Positions 1 to 7,628 of a stretch of 10,945 nt of DNA are shown piece after piece; within the stretch, counting starts at the first letter, position 1, and the number at the start of each line of letters is the position of its first letter. Source of the DNA: a bacterium (GTDB lineage Bacteria; Margulisbacteria; Marinamargulisbacteria; JAAEMD01); contig JAAEMD010000540.1 in NCBI GenBank assembly GCA_024225875.1, forward strand, positions 1 to 10,945. Reading direction: 5' to 3'. Below the pieces are notes generated by a model. The model had not been told where the DNA came from. It was given only the letters and a program-made list of their open reading frames with translations, and did no database searches. The position numbers and the translations under genes are program-made.

Positions 1-127
1 AAGTCCTAAACCTTTTAAAATACAAAACCCCTAAAATTATTAGTCCTTAAGCTTAAACCATCTCTTTTTATTCCTGAAAAATGTAGTGCCCACAATCTTG
101 TGTTTTTGTGCTTAAATCGGCTCTAAA

Positions 128-140
128 CCGACGAAGTCGG
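128..140 (-). terminator. Second small hairpin downstream of ssrA
   Basis: CCGAC (128-132) and GTCGG (136-140) form a perfect 5-bp stem around a 3-base loop, which reads TTC on the minus strand and is followed there by TTT. It could be a back-up terminator after the hairpin at 213-232. The rest of 1-296 shows no convincing gene: the open frames that cross it run into the tmRNA and lack a ribosome binding site. Confidence 0.25.
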
Positions 141-212
141 GAAAAAAGGTTAGAACTCTCAAAAAATACGGTTTTTAAAGCTAATTTTATCAATGTTAGT
201 GAAAATACAAGA

Positions 213-232
213 AACCCTGGAAATACAGGGTT
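213..232 (-). terminator. Possible terminator or hairpin downstream of ssrA
   Basis: A perfect 7-bp inverted repeat, AACCCTG (213-219) and CAGGGTT (226-232), encloses a 6-base loop. On the minus strand it is followed by a T-rich run with several interruptions. It lies 65 bases beyond the mature tmRNA 3' end, which suits a precursor trimmed back to CCA. The T-tract is imperfect, so termination is an inference. Confidence 0.4.
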
Positions 233-296
233 AGAACCGCTAAAAACTCCTGCTTTTGTAGCTAACAATAGTAACCACTTAGAGAAAAGTTCGGTT

Positions 297-659
297 TGGT
301 GGAGGTGACCGGAATCGAACCGGTGTCCGAAAAAGCTTATATATAAGCCACTACGAGCGTAGTTTTTGTTTTGATTTAACTTTAGCAACTCCCAAAAACA
401 GGATTCATTAAAGCGAGATTTGATTTCAAGTTTCACTAAAAGCCTCAAATCAGTATCTTTTAGCTAGTTAGTTAAATAATTAACCAGCCGACTAACACAA
501 CTGGATAATTGCTTCAGCGCTTAATTAAGCTGCTTGAAGGCTTGTATTATAACCGTATGTTTCGTCAGTTATTTTAAGTCTGCCTTTTTACGGGGCCTGG
601 CAGCTCCCCGGCTCGCACCTTATACTAAAGATCTTTCCCGTCGAAGCCAAAACACCCCC
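297..659 (-). ncRNA. ssrA: tmRNA (transfer-messenger RNA, trans-translation)
   Basis: This RNA rescues ribosomes stalled on broken messages by acting first as tRNA-Ala and then as a short mRNA that adds a degradation tag. The two ends form a 7-bp acceptor stem, 653-659 with 301-307, and its third pair is G657-U303, the G-U that alanyl-tRNA synthetase recognises. The discriminator A is at 300 and CCA is encoded at 299-297. A T-arm with a TTCGATT loop lies at about 308-324. An H-type pseudoknot is clear: 606-610 pairs with 591-595, and 599-603 pairs with 580-584. The 5' segment GGCTTCGACGGG is typical of the family. The length of 363 is normal and this is the one-piece form. The 3' half of tmRNA genes is a common island integration site, but no integrase or duplicated end is present here. 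Confidence 0.97.
525..566 (-). other. tmRNA tag-peptide reading frame
   Basis: The resume codon is read as GAC at 566-564, directly after the sequence AAATAACT. The comparable position in Bacillus subtilis tmRNA carries a similar upstream sequence. The frame then encodes DETYGYNTSLQAA and ends at TAA (527-525). With the alanine brought on the tRNA-like part, the tag would be ADETYGYNTSLQAA. The stop codon lies in a palindromic stretch around 519-530, as expected for helix 5. Starting on Asp instead of Ala and ending LQAA instead of the common LAA are the odd points. The choice of resume codon is an alignment-based inference; the frame itself is fixed by GCA GCT TAA. Confidence 0.8.
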
Positions 660-680
660 AGGAAAAATATAGATCATATA

Positions 681-709
681 TATATATACCTATTTTAATA
701 AAATGTAAA
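681..709 (-). promoter_or_regulatory. Probable sigma-70-type promoter of ssrA
   Basis: TTTACA (709-704) and TATATA (686-681) are separated by 17 bases on the minus strand. Transcription from here would begin slightly upstream of the mature 5' end at 659, leaving a short leader to be removed by RNase P, as is usual for tmRNA. A second possible -10, TATATT at 671-666, is ideally placed for a start exactly at 659 but has no matching -35. The region is very AT-rich, so chance matches are likely. Confidence 0.45.
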
Positions 710-793
710 TTGTTTTATCTTTTTCTGGGATTAACTAAAATATTTTTTAAGCTGAATACTGATACAGCTCATCGTAGTGCCGCGATACTTTAG

Positions 794-827
794 AAAAGAG
801 CTGTTGCAAAAATTATCAACAGGCTCT
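794..827 (-). terminator. Rho-independent-type terminator of the dnaB-lptD unit
   Basis: Read on the minus strand, AGAGC, a bulged C and TGTTG (827-817) pair with CAACA and GCTCT (806-797) across a 10-base loop, giving 10 pairs. TTT follows (796-794). The stem begins inside the lptD stop codon, so the terminator overlaps the end of the gene. The T-run is short but correctly placed. Confidence 0.6.
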
Positions 828-2397
828 ACATTATTTCAAAGCCAAAAGAAAATTGCCCTCTGATTGTTTCCCATATAAGAGATAATCTCATACAGTGCAT
901 ATCAAAATATAAAACTGCATTCAAATTTCTAAAATTCTTTTGCTCGATCTCATAGTTCATTACAAGGGCAGCTTCCAGATCACCAAAATCCTGTAATAAT
1001 TCTATACCGATTTCATCATGCTGCAATGCATATATACGCTCAAACTCAAAAGGGGTCTTTCCATTATTATAGAGTTTTTTTGTATATGAAATACAAGGTC
1101 TTAAAACAGGGGTCTCCCAACTCATTTTTGCAGATATAAACATTCTCTGCCACTTATCATTGTTACCATACCAGTCTCCAAAGAAATACAGGTCAGTGTC
1201 CAGATCTAACTTTTGTTGTAAATTGAACTTTTTGCCGAATTTACCATATAAGCTGGCTTTTCCTGATTCTATTTCCCGCACCAGGGTACCATCTCTTGCC
1301 ACAGCTTCCTCCAATATCTTTGCTGCACTAATTTCACCGGATGTTATCCATCCTGTCTGAAGTAAATCAAACTGGCTTACACTTATTCCTGTAAAGGGAC
1401 GGTAACTTACTCTGGAGTCATGGATTATCTCTCTATGCTGTAACAGGACTTTGATTTTTGTTGAAGGTAAATCCTGTCTAATTGAAAATTTTGAGAAAAA
1501 TCCTTCAATATCAGTTTCTTTTTCACTGGTATCATGCTCTTCTTCAATAATTTCATAGTTGTATTCCAGACCTCCTTCAAAATCATCTCTTTCTAAATAG
1601 TGTATTCTTAGATTGATATAACTTTTTTCATCAACTACATAACCATGACTGAATCCTGCAAAAAGACCAAGGTTTTGAGTATATCCAAAATCCAGGGTTC
1701 CTGTTGACTTCTCATTTAAAAAATAACCGTACTTCTGCTTTATGTAACCACCTTCACGATGATTGCTGCCCAGCTCAGGAACAGGAGTGCTGGAACCCAG
1801 CATACTATATGTGGTAGAACCATGAATGTATGTCGGTAACCATGGCGAAAACGGTAGAAGATGTGTTTGCATGATGTTGTCAAAGGAAACAAAAAAGCCC
1901 CAGGCAGGATATAAATGAATTTCTCTGGCCTTAATAAGATAGTGAGGATCTCTCAGGTTACAGCTTGTAAAATCGGCACCTTCAATGGTAATTTTATCAG
2001 TTTCAAATGAAACTTTATCTCCTTTTATAGTCATTTCCTCCATCTCAGCATACAATTTATGAGCCGTGCCTTTATATTTACTGAAATCATAAACCATTCT
2101 GTCTGCCGATATATTTTGACTGGCTCTGATAATATTAAATTTATATGGGAACTCTAATACTTTGCTTTCTATATCAAATAAAGCATAACTGGAAAGAATA
2201 TTATATCCGGAATATACTATCTTTACATTTCCTGAAACAGTAATATTACCAGCATTTTTATCGTATTCCAGAGTATTGCCATAAATATAGATATCCTTTG
2301 CTTTCTTTGCAAAAGCTGTTTCTGCCAGAACGAATATTAGAACTAAAGTAGTAACGAGAAAATTAAATAAATCAACTCGTTTTGGGCGGCATTTCAT
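826..2397 (-). CDS. lptD: LPS-assembly protein, LptD/OstA family (compact form)
   Basis: LptD is the outer-membrane barrel that inserts lipopolysaccharide into the outer leaflet. I place the start at 2397, giving 523 residues. This start yields a classic signal peptide: MKCRPKR, a hydrophobic stretch to about residue 27, and a likely cut after AFA-30. A longer frame opens at 2478 but would add 27 residues lying over the conserved end of dnaB. Residues about 35-160 are an OstA-type beta-jelly-roll repeat region (YGNTLEYDKNAGNITVSGNV). The family signature DFTSCNLRDPHYLIKA is at 142-157. The remainder alternates polar and aromatic residues, like barrel strands, up to the C-terminus GFEIM. It is much shorter than the roughly 780 residues of E. 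coli LptD, and has three cysteines in the mature part (146, 435, 502) instead of four. It overlaps dnaB by 26 bases and has only a weak ribosome binding site, so translational coupling is likely. A distant OstA-type porin is the alternative. Confidence 0.8.
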   Translation of the reverse strand: MKCRPKRVDLFNFLVTTLVLIFVLAETAFAKKAKDIYIYGNTLEYDKNAGNITVSGNVKIVYSGYNILSSYALFDIESKVLEFPYKFNIIRASQNISADRMVYDFSKYKGTAHKLYAEMEEMTIKGDKVSFETDKITIEGADFTSCNLRDPHYLIKAREIHLYPAWGFFVSFDNIMQTHLLPFSPWLPTYIHGSTTYSMLGSSTPVPELGSNHREGGYIKQKYGYFLNEKSTGTLDFGYTQNLGLFAGFSHGYVVDEKSYINLRIHYLERDDFEGGLEYNYEIIEEEHDTSEKETDIEGFFSKFSIRQDLPSTKIKVLLQHREIIHDSRVSYRPFTGISVSQFDLLQTGWITSGEISAAKILEEAVARDGTLVREIESGKASLYGKFGKKFNLQQKLDLDTDLYFFGDWYGNNDKWQRMFISAKMSWETPVLRPCISYTKKLYNNGKTPFEFERIYALQHDEIGIELLQDFGDLEAALVMNYEIEQKNFRNLNAVLYFDMHCMRLSLIWETIRGQFSFGFEIM

Positions 2398-3718
2398 TTG
2401 ATTTATCTCTGAATCTGGATATATCTTTTTGAAAAACAAGATCAATATCTCCGGTAGGGCCATTTCTTTGTTTTGCAATAATCAGCTTTGTATTACTCAA
2501 ACCACTGGTTGACTGCTCGTAATAGTCATCTCTATGTATAAATAAAACAAGATCTGCTGTTTGTTCTATTTCACCTGATTCTCTTAAATCACTGAGCCTT
2601 GGTCTTCTATCATCTCCACTCCGTTTTTCTACATCACGACTCAACTGAGACAGTGCAAGAATCGGTATTTTTGATTCTTTAGCAAAAGCCTTCACTTCTC
2701 TTACAATTTCTGATATTTCCTGAAATCGACTTTCAATGCGTTTTTTACCGGCCCGCATTAACTGTAAATAATCAATTACAATCAATTTTACATCCTCTTC
2801 CATCTGTAGTCTCCGGCACTTTGCCCGCAGCTCCATTGGCGATAATGATGGCGTATCATCAATATATATAGAAGAATCGCCAAGTTTACCAAAAGCTCTA
2901 TTCAGATCTTTATACTCATGGTCGAGTAAATTAGCCGTACGTAACCGCTTTGAATCTAACCTTGCTTCAGAACACAATAACCTCATAGCTAACTGTTCTT
3001 TTGGCATCTCCAGGCTGAAAAAAGCGACTGGTAATTTTTTTGTAATAGCAGCATATGTAGCAAAATTTAAAGCAAGAGTAGTTTTCCCCATCGCAGGTCT
3101 GGCTGCTAATATCACCAGGTCACCCTTTTGAAAGCCTGATGTAAGCTGATCCAGATCTTTAAAACCTGTTGATACCCCCAGTATATGATCATCATTATCA
3201 TATGTGCGTTGAATATCATCAAAAACAGTATTTAAAACATCCTTGAGCTTAACAAAATCCTCTGCAACACTTTCTTTAGAGATATCAAGTATCTGTTTCT
3301 GAGCAGAGTCAAGGACAACTTCCACATCCTGAGTATCGGCAAAGGCATCTCCGATAATATTTGATCCAGCATCAATCAGCCTTCTTAAAAGAGCCTTCTC
3401 CTTAACAAGCCTTGAGTATTGTAAAACATTAGAAGCTGTGGGAACACATTCAATAATCTCGGCAAGAGAAGTTCTTCCTCCAGCATCCATCAGTGAATCC
3501 ATTTTTTTTAACTCAGCCGACACTGTAACCAGATCAACAGGTTCGCCCTGTCTATACAACGACTGGATAGCCTTGAATATATGTGAGTGCGATTCTTTAT
3601 AAAAATATTCCGACTTAACATCTCCTAATGCCAGGGCAACAGCATCTTTGGAAATCATCATTGAACCCAGAACAGACTGCTCTGCTTCAAGGTCATACGG
3701 TGGTATTTTTTCTTCCAT
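2372..3718 (-). CDS. dnaB: Replicative DNA helicase DnaB
   Basis: DnaB is the ring helicase that unwinds DNA at the replication fork. The 448 residues cover the whole family. The N-terminal primase-interacting domain begins PPYDLEAEQSVLGSM (6-20), followed by a linker and the RecA-like motor domain from about residue 180. The Walker A motif ARPAMGKT is at 206-213, the catalytic glutamate is in SLEMP (E237), and Walker B VIDYLQLM is at 314-321. SQLSRDVEKR (357-366), LRESGEIEQTAD (378-389) and the arginine-finger region AKQRNGPTG (415-423) follow. There is no intein in the Walker A or later motifs, where DnaB inteins often sit. The start at 3718 is supported by AGAGAG about six bases upstream. 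The gene has its own likely promoter and overlaps lptD at its 3' end, an unusual partner. Confidence 0.98.
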   Translation of the reverse strand: MEEKIPPYDLEAEQSVLGSMMISKDAVALALGDVKSEYFYKESHSHIFKAIQSLYRQGEPVDLVTVSAELKKMDSLMDAGGRTSLAEIIECVPTASNVLQYSRLVKEKALLRRLIDAGSNIIGDAFADTQDVEVVLDSAQKQILDISKESVAEDFVKLKDVLNTVFDDIQRTYDNDDHILGVSTGFKDLDQLTSGFQKGDLVILAARPAMGKTTLALNFATYAAITKKLPVAFFSLEMPKEQLAMRLLCSEARLDSKRLRTANLLDHEYKDLNRAFGKLGDSSIYIDDTPSLSPMELRAKCRRLQMEEDVKLIVIDYLQLMRAGKKRIESRFQEISEIVREVKAFAKESKIPILALSQLSRDVEKRSGDDRRPRLSDLRESGEIEQTADLVLFIHRDDYYEQSTSGLSNTKLIIAKQRNGPTGDIDLVFQKDISRFRDKSNEMPPKTS

Positions 3719-3754
3719 TATAATCTCTCTTTTTTATAAATTTCGGAATATATC

Positions 3755-3783
3755 ATTGTAACCTGAGTTATAGATAAGGGCAA
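3755..3783 (-). promoter_or_regulatory. Probable sigma-70-type promoter of dnaB-lptD
   Basis: TTGCCC (3783-3778) and TACAAT (3760-3755) are separated by exactly 17 bases and lie in the 108-base gap between uvrA and dnaB. They would start transcription about 30 bases before the dnaB ATG. A perfect TATAAT on the same strand lies slightly upstream (3799-3794) but has no -35 at a suitable distance. Confidence 0.5.
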
Positions 3784-3826
3784 AGAGATTCTATTATACT
3801 GTAATTCAAGCAAGAGCCCGGGCCAT

Positions 3827-6661
3827 TTAAAATCTGTTTTCAATAAATTTTTTAAGATACTTGCCAGTATAGGACTTTTTATTACGAACTATATCCTCAG
3901 GTGTTCCTGCTGCTACGATCTGCCCCCCGGCACTTCCGCCATCAGGACCTAAATCAATAATATAGTCAGCAGTCTTAATTACATCTAAATTATGCTCTAT
4001 CACTACAACAGTATTACCGCTGTCTACTAAACGGTTTAAAACCAGTAACAGCTTTCTTATATCCTCAAAATGTAACCCTGTGGTTGGCTCATCAAGTAAA
4101 TATAATGTTTTGCCTGTGCTGCGTTTACCCAGTTCCTTTGACAGCTTGACACGCTGTGCTTCACCACCGCTTAACGTTGTAGCATTTTGACCTAAATGTA
4201 TATAACCCATTCCTACATCCTTAAGAGTTTTTAATTTACTGGCAATTTGAGGAATGTTTTCAAATACATCATAAGCTTCATTTACGGTCATATTCAAAAC
4301 ATCGGATATAGTATAGCCTTTATACTTTACTTCCAGTGTCTGCTCATTATAACGACGGCCTTTACATAAATCACAGGTTATATAAACATCGGCAAGAAAA
4401 TGCATCTCAATCTTTATAACTCCGTCACCTTCACAACAATCACAGCGGCCACCTTTAACATTGAAGCTGAATCTTCCTGGTTTATACCCTTTTATTTTCG
4501 CTTCTTTTGTCATTGCAAAAATATCCCGTACCGGGCCAAAAACTCCAGTATATGTCGCAGGATTTGACCGCGGTGTCCGGCCTATTGCGGATTGATCAAT
4601 GGTTATAACCTTATCTATGTTCTTTAAACCATCCAGACTCTCATATTTGCCTGGAAAATCTCTGCTTTTATAAAAATGCCTCATTAACGCTTTATGTAAT
4701 ATTTCCTGAATTAGTGAGCTTTTACCTGAACCAGAAACACCTGTAACACAAATTAACGTTCCCAAAGGAAAAGTGACATCTATATTCTTCAAGTTATTTT
4801 CGGCTGCACCTGTTAACTTTAATAATTTTCTTTTTTCCAGCGGCCGCCTCCGGGAAGGTAACTCTATTTTCTCTCTGCCAGAAAGATAAGAAGCTGTTAA
4901 TGAGCTACTGTCTTTTAATAGATCGTCAAGATTTCCTGAAAAAACTATTTGTCCCCCATGCCTTCCTGCCAGAGGTCCTATATCAACAATATGATCTGCA
5001 CTTGTAATCATATCTTCATCATGTTCAACTACAATTAATGTGTTACCCAGATCTCTTAATCTCTTCAAGGCCTCAATGAGCCTGTTATTGTCACGCTGAT
5101 GTAAACCTATAGACGGTTCATCCAGAACATATAACACCCCTGTAAGACCAGAACCTATCTGAGTTGAAAGACGTATTCGCTGATATTCTCCTCCGGACAG
5201 GGTATGAGACTTTCTATCAAGTGTTAGATAATCAAGGCCTACTTTTTTTAAAAAAGACAGTCTTTCTGTAATTTCTTTTAAGATTTGTCCTGAGACTTCT
5301 TTTTCACTTTTCTTCAATTTAAGTTTATCAAAATAGTCATATAATTCTTTAATATCCATAGATGTCATGTCAGCTATGTTACTTCCCTGGACCTTAACTG
5401 AAAGAGCCTCTTTTTTTAAACGCTTTCCCTGGCAGGCAGTACATTTTTTAGCTACCATATAATTTCTGAAAAAGAAGCGCATTCCATCTGACTGGGTCTG
5501 AAAATATCTGCGCCTTAGATTAGTTATCACGCCCTCCCATCTACCAAAGACCCCATCATAAACGGGAATATTATAGCCGGTTATAAATGGATTGTCCTTA
5601 ATACTTTCTTCAACACCGTATAACAAAATATTTTTTTGTTTTTCACTCAAGTCTTTATATGGTGTATCCAGATTAAATCCGTGCCTTCTGCCAGTCCGTT
5701 CTACACTGGCGCCCTGATAAGTACCGTCCAGGTTCATTATTTTACCTGTACTGTGCCTGATCGGATTATCAGGGTTCTCAATAATTAAATCAGGATCAAA
5801 ATCCATTTTATCGCCCAGACCATTACAGTCTTTACATGCGCCAATCGGCGAGTTAAATGAAAATAACCTGTGACTTATCTCAGAAAAACTGATATTACAG
5901 TCTGTACAGGCAAACATTTCTGAAAACAAAAGTTCTTTGCCAGTATCAACCTCTTCTATTAGAACCTGGCCTTTGGAATGTAGTAGACATGTTTCAATAG
6001 ATTCAGAGATCCGGGCTTTATTTTCATTATTAACTACAACCCTGTCTACAATAATTTCTATGCTGTGCTTCCTGTTTTTTTCTATTATAATTTCATCTGA
6101 AAGCTTCTCAATCTTTTTATCTATTCTTATCCTGCTGAAACCATCCTGCCTTATTTTTTCAATAATATCTTTGTGCTGTCCTTTTTTGTTGCGAAAAACT
6201 GGTGCCATAATAAAAAGCTTTGTTCCTTCATGAAATTTCATTATAAGATCTATAATCTCTTGTGAGCTCTGTGTCTGCACTCTTTTCCCGCACTGATGAC
6301 AATGAGGTTCTCCAATAGAAGCAAAAAGTAATCTTAGATAGTCATATATTTCTGTAATAGTTCCTACTGTAGAGCGTGGGTTATGAGAAGCAGATTTTTG
6401 ATCAATTGAGATAGCTGGAGAAAGACCATCTATCCTGTCAACATCCGGTTTATCAAGCTTACCAAGAAATTGTCTGGCATATGCAGATAAAGACTCAATA
6501 TAACGGCGTTGCCCTTCAGCATAAATAGTATCAAACGCCAGTGACGACTTACCTGATCCTGATAACCCGGTAAAAACTATCAGCTTATTTTTAGGGATAG
6601 TTAGTGAGATATCTTTTAAATTATGAACTTTAGCCCCACTTACTTTAATATTATTTTTCAT
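3827..6661 (-). CDS. uvrA: UvrABC excinuclease subunit A (UvrA)
   Basis: UvrA finds bulky DNA lesions and loads UvrB in nucleotide excision repair. The 944 residues contain both ATPase modules. The first Walker A, GLSGSGKS, is at 32-39, with its signature LSGGEYQR at 488-495 and Walker B VLDEPSIGL at 512-520. The second Walker A, GVSGSGKS, is at 641-648, with LSGGEAQR at 830-837 and LLDEPTTGL at 855-863. Zinc sites are intact: C252, C255, C276 and C279 in the first, and C740, C743, C763 and C766 in the second, the lesion-contacting hairpin module. NPRSTVGT (94-101) and TPRSNPATYTGVF (696-708) are typical UvrA signatures. There is no insertion or frameshift. The gene begins 26 bases after hisH, so the two are likely cotranscribed. 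The ribosome binding site is weak (TTTGAG). I see no clear LexA-type operator in front of it. Confidence 0.98.
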   Translation of the reverse strand: MKNNIKVSGAKVHNLKDISLTIPKNKLIVFTGLSGSGKSSLAFDTIYAEGQRRYIESLSAYARQFLGKLDKPDVDRIDGLSPAISIDQKSASHNPRSTVGTITEIYDYLRLLFASIGEPHCHQCGKRVQTQSSQEIIDLIMKFHEGTKLFIMAPVFRNKKGQHKDIIEKIRQDGFSRIRIDKKIEKLSDEIIIEKNRKHSIEIIVDRVVVNNENKARISESIETCLLHSKGQVLIEEVDTGKELLFSEMFACTDCNISFSEISHRLFSFNSPIGACKDCNGLGDKMDFDPDLIIENPDNPIRHSTGKIMNLDGTYQGASVERTGRRHGFNLDTPYKDLSEKQKNILLYGVEESIKDNPFITGYNIPVYDGVFGRWEGVITNLRRRYFQTQSDGMRFFFRNYMVAKKCTACQGKRLKKEALSVKVQGSNIADMTSMDIKELYDYFDKLKLKKSEKEVSGQILKEITERLSFLKKVGLDYLTLDRKSHTLSGGEYQRIRLSTQIGSGLTGVLYVLDEPSIGLHQRDNNRLIEALKRLRDLGNTLIVVEHDEDMITSADHIVDIGPLAGRHGGQIVFSGNLDDLLKDSSSLTASYLSGREKIELPSRRRPLEKRKLLKLTGAAENNLKNIDVTFPLGTLICVTGVSGSGKSSLIQEILHKALMRHFYKSRDFPGKYESLDGLKNIDKVITIDQSAIGRTPRSNPATYTGVFGPVRDIFAMTKEAKIKGYKPGRFSFNVKGGRCDCCEGDGVIKIEMHFLADVYITCDLCKGRRYNEQTLEVKYKGYTISDVLNMTVNEAYDVFENIPQIASKLKTLKDVGMGYIHLGQNATTLSGGEAQRVKLSKELGKRSTGKTLYLLDEPTTGLHFEDIRKLLLVLNRLVDSGNTVVVIEHNLDVIKTADYIIDLGPDGGSAGGQIVAAGTPEDIVRNKKSYTGKYLKKFIENRF

Positions 6662-6687
6662 AGTAACTCAAATACTGATTTCAAAAC

Positions 6688-7329
6688 TTAACCCTGCCAT
6701 GTAATACTTTTGATAAAATTATCTAAAATTTTTATGCCGATAAGGCCGCTTTTTTCAGGATGGAACTGTGTAGCCAGCAGATTTTTTGACTGTACTGAAG
6801 ATACATAGCTGTGTCCATACTGTGTTGTTGTAGAAATAATGTTTTTATCAAAACTGTCTACATAATACGAATGAACAAAATATACATAAGATCCATCAAG
6901 ACCCTTATAAAAATCATTGCTGTCATTAACAACATTTATCTTATTCCAGCCCATATGCGGCACTTTCAACTTCTTTTTCTGCTCCACATCATCTGAAAAA
7001 TCAAATAATTTCACTTCACCTGGAAAAACACCTAACCCATCATAAACTCCATTCTCAAAAGATTTTTCAAACAAAATCTGGAATCCCAGGCAGATGCCAA
7101 GAAAAGGTCTTTTTTTAGCAAGATACTCCTTAAGATAAGGTACTAACCCCATATTAGTAAGGTTCCTCATTACACCAGCAAATGCGCCCTGACCAGGGAC
7201 AACCAGAACAGAGGCTTCTTTTATTTTATATATGTTATCAGTAATAACTGCTTCACAACCCAGAAATTCGAAGGCTTTTTGAACACTTCTAACATTACCA
7301 ACCCCATAATCAATAATTATTATTTCCAT
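6688..7329 (-). CDS. hisH: Imidazole glycerol phosphate synthase, glutaminase subunit HisH
   Basis: HisH releases ammonia from glutamine and passes it to HisF, which makes imidazole glycerol phosphate and AICAR in histidine synthesis. The 213 residues match the usual length. The N-terminus IIDYGVGNVRSV is typical. The oxyanion segment is VPGQGAF (44-50) and the nucleophile elbow GICLGFQ puts the catalytic cysteine at 80. KVPHMGWN (122-129) is a HisH signature, and ATQFHPEKS (186-194) supplies H190 and E192, completing the triad. No hisF or other histidine gene is in the window; downstream is uvrA. Some HisH homologues work with HisF-like partners in surface-sugar amidation, so the pathway is not proven by context, although the motifs fit the histidine enzyme. 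AAGGTG, 11 bases before the ATG, is a weak ribosome binding site. Confidence 0.93.
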   Translation of the reverse strand: MEIIIIDYGVGNVRSVQKAFEFLGCEAVITDNIYKIKEASVLVVPGQGAFAGVMRNLTNMGLVPYLKEYLAKKRPFLGICLGFQILFEKSFENGVYDGLGVFPGEVKLFDFSDDVEQKKKLKVPHMGWNKINVVNDSNDFYKGLDGSYVYFVHSYYVDSFDKNIISTTTQYGHSYVSSVQSKNLLATQFHPEKSGLIGIKILDNFIKSITWQG

Positions 7330-7434
7330 AATCTAAAATGCACCTTATCTGCAGATTTATTTGTATACCTTAAGTCTAAATAAAAGCATTCATCTTCAGA
7401 TATAACTATACCGTAAAATCAGTATAACTGCTGT

Positions 7435-7548
7435 TATAGCTGTTCCAAAGTAAAATGTCCGACACCGCCGTTTTAATGACTTCGTTAATGTACGCCAGTA
7501 CACAGCACTCAGACATTTAAACGGACACTTCAATTTGTACCAGCTATA
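7435..7548 (+). mobile_element. MITE-like element, copy 1
   Basis: This 114-bp unit is repeated at 8660-8776 in the same orientation, with roughly nine bases in ten identical. The ends are imperfect inverted repeats: TATAGCTGTTCCAAA on the left against the complement of TTTGTACCAGCTATA on the right. TGTCCG (7456-7461) pairs with CGGACA (7522-7527). Further inside, a stem with mismatches leads to GTAC-GCCA-GTAC at the tip. The two copies stop matching just outside TATA at both ends. This is compatible with insertion at TA, as for IS630/Tc1-mariner-type transposases. There is no coding capacity. It lies in the 299-base gap between the methyltransferase gene and hisH; I saw nothing else certain in that gap. 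Confidence 0.75.
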
Positions 7549-7628
7549 ATATAAAAAAACGTTACAAAATTAAATCCTGTTAATATAAAACTGATATCTC
7601 TGCTTTAAATTTACTCTAATATATCAGA

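Noticed and set aside
297..330. tmRNA 3' end as an attachment site for a genomic island
   Set aside because: No integrase gene and no second copy of the tmRNA 3' sequence were found in the window.
68..448. A 126-codon minus-strand frame and a 66-codon plus-strand frame (108-308) near the left end
   Set aside because: Both run into the tmRNA gene, the plus-strand one starts on GTG, neither has a ribosome binding site, and the translations look like read-through of RNA-gene sequence.
2398..2478. Longer lptD start at 2478 (27 extra residues)
   Set aside because: The extra residues are a shadow of the conserved dnaB C-terminus, and the start at 2397 gives a proper signal peptide.
3815..3822. 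GCCCGGGC palindrome just upstream of the uvrA stop side, considered as a uvrA terminator
   Set aside because: It has no loop and no T-run; it is a short restriction-type palindrome.
5937..6233. Plus-strand open frames inside uvrA, lptD, hisH, the methyltransferase gene and the orphan gene
   Set aside because: They lie opposite well-supported coding sequences, and their translations resemble no protein I know.
7591..7627. CTGATAT/ATATCAG pair after the methyltransferase stop, considered as a terminator
   Set aside because: The stem is AT-rich, the loop is 23 bases, and the following TTTTATATT is only weakly T-rich; support is too thin.
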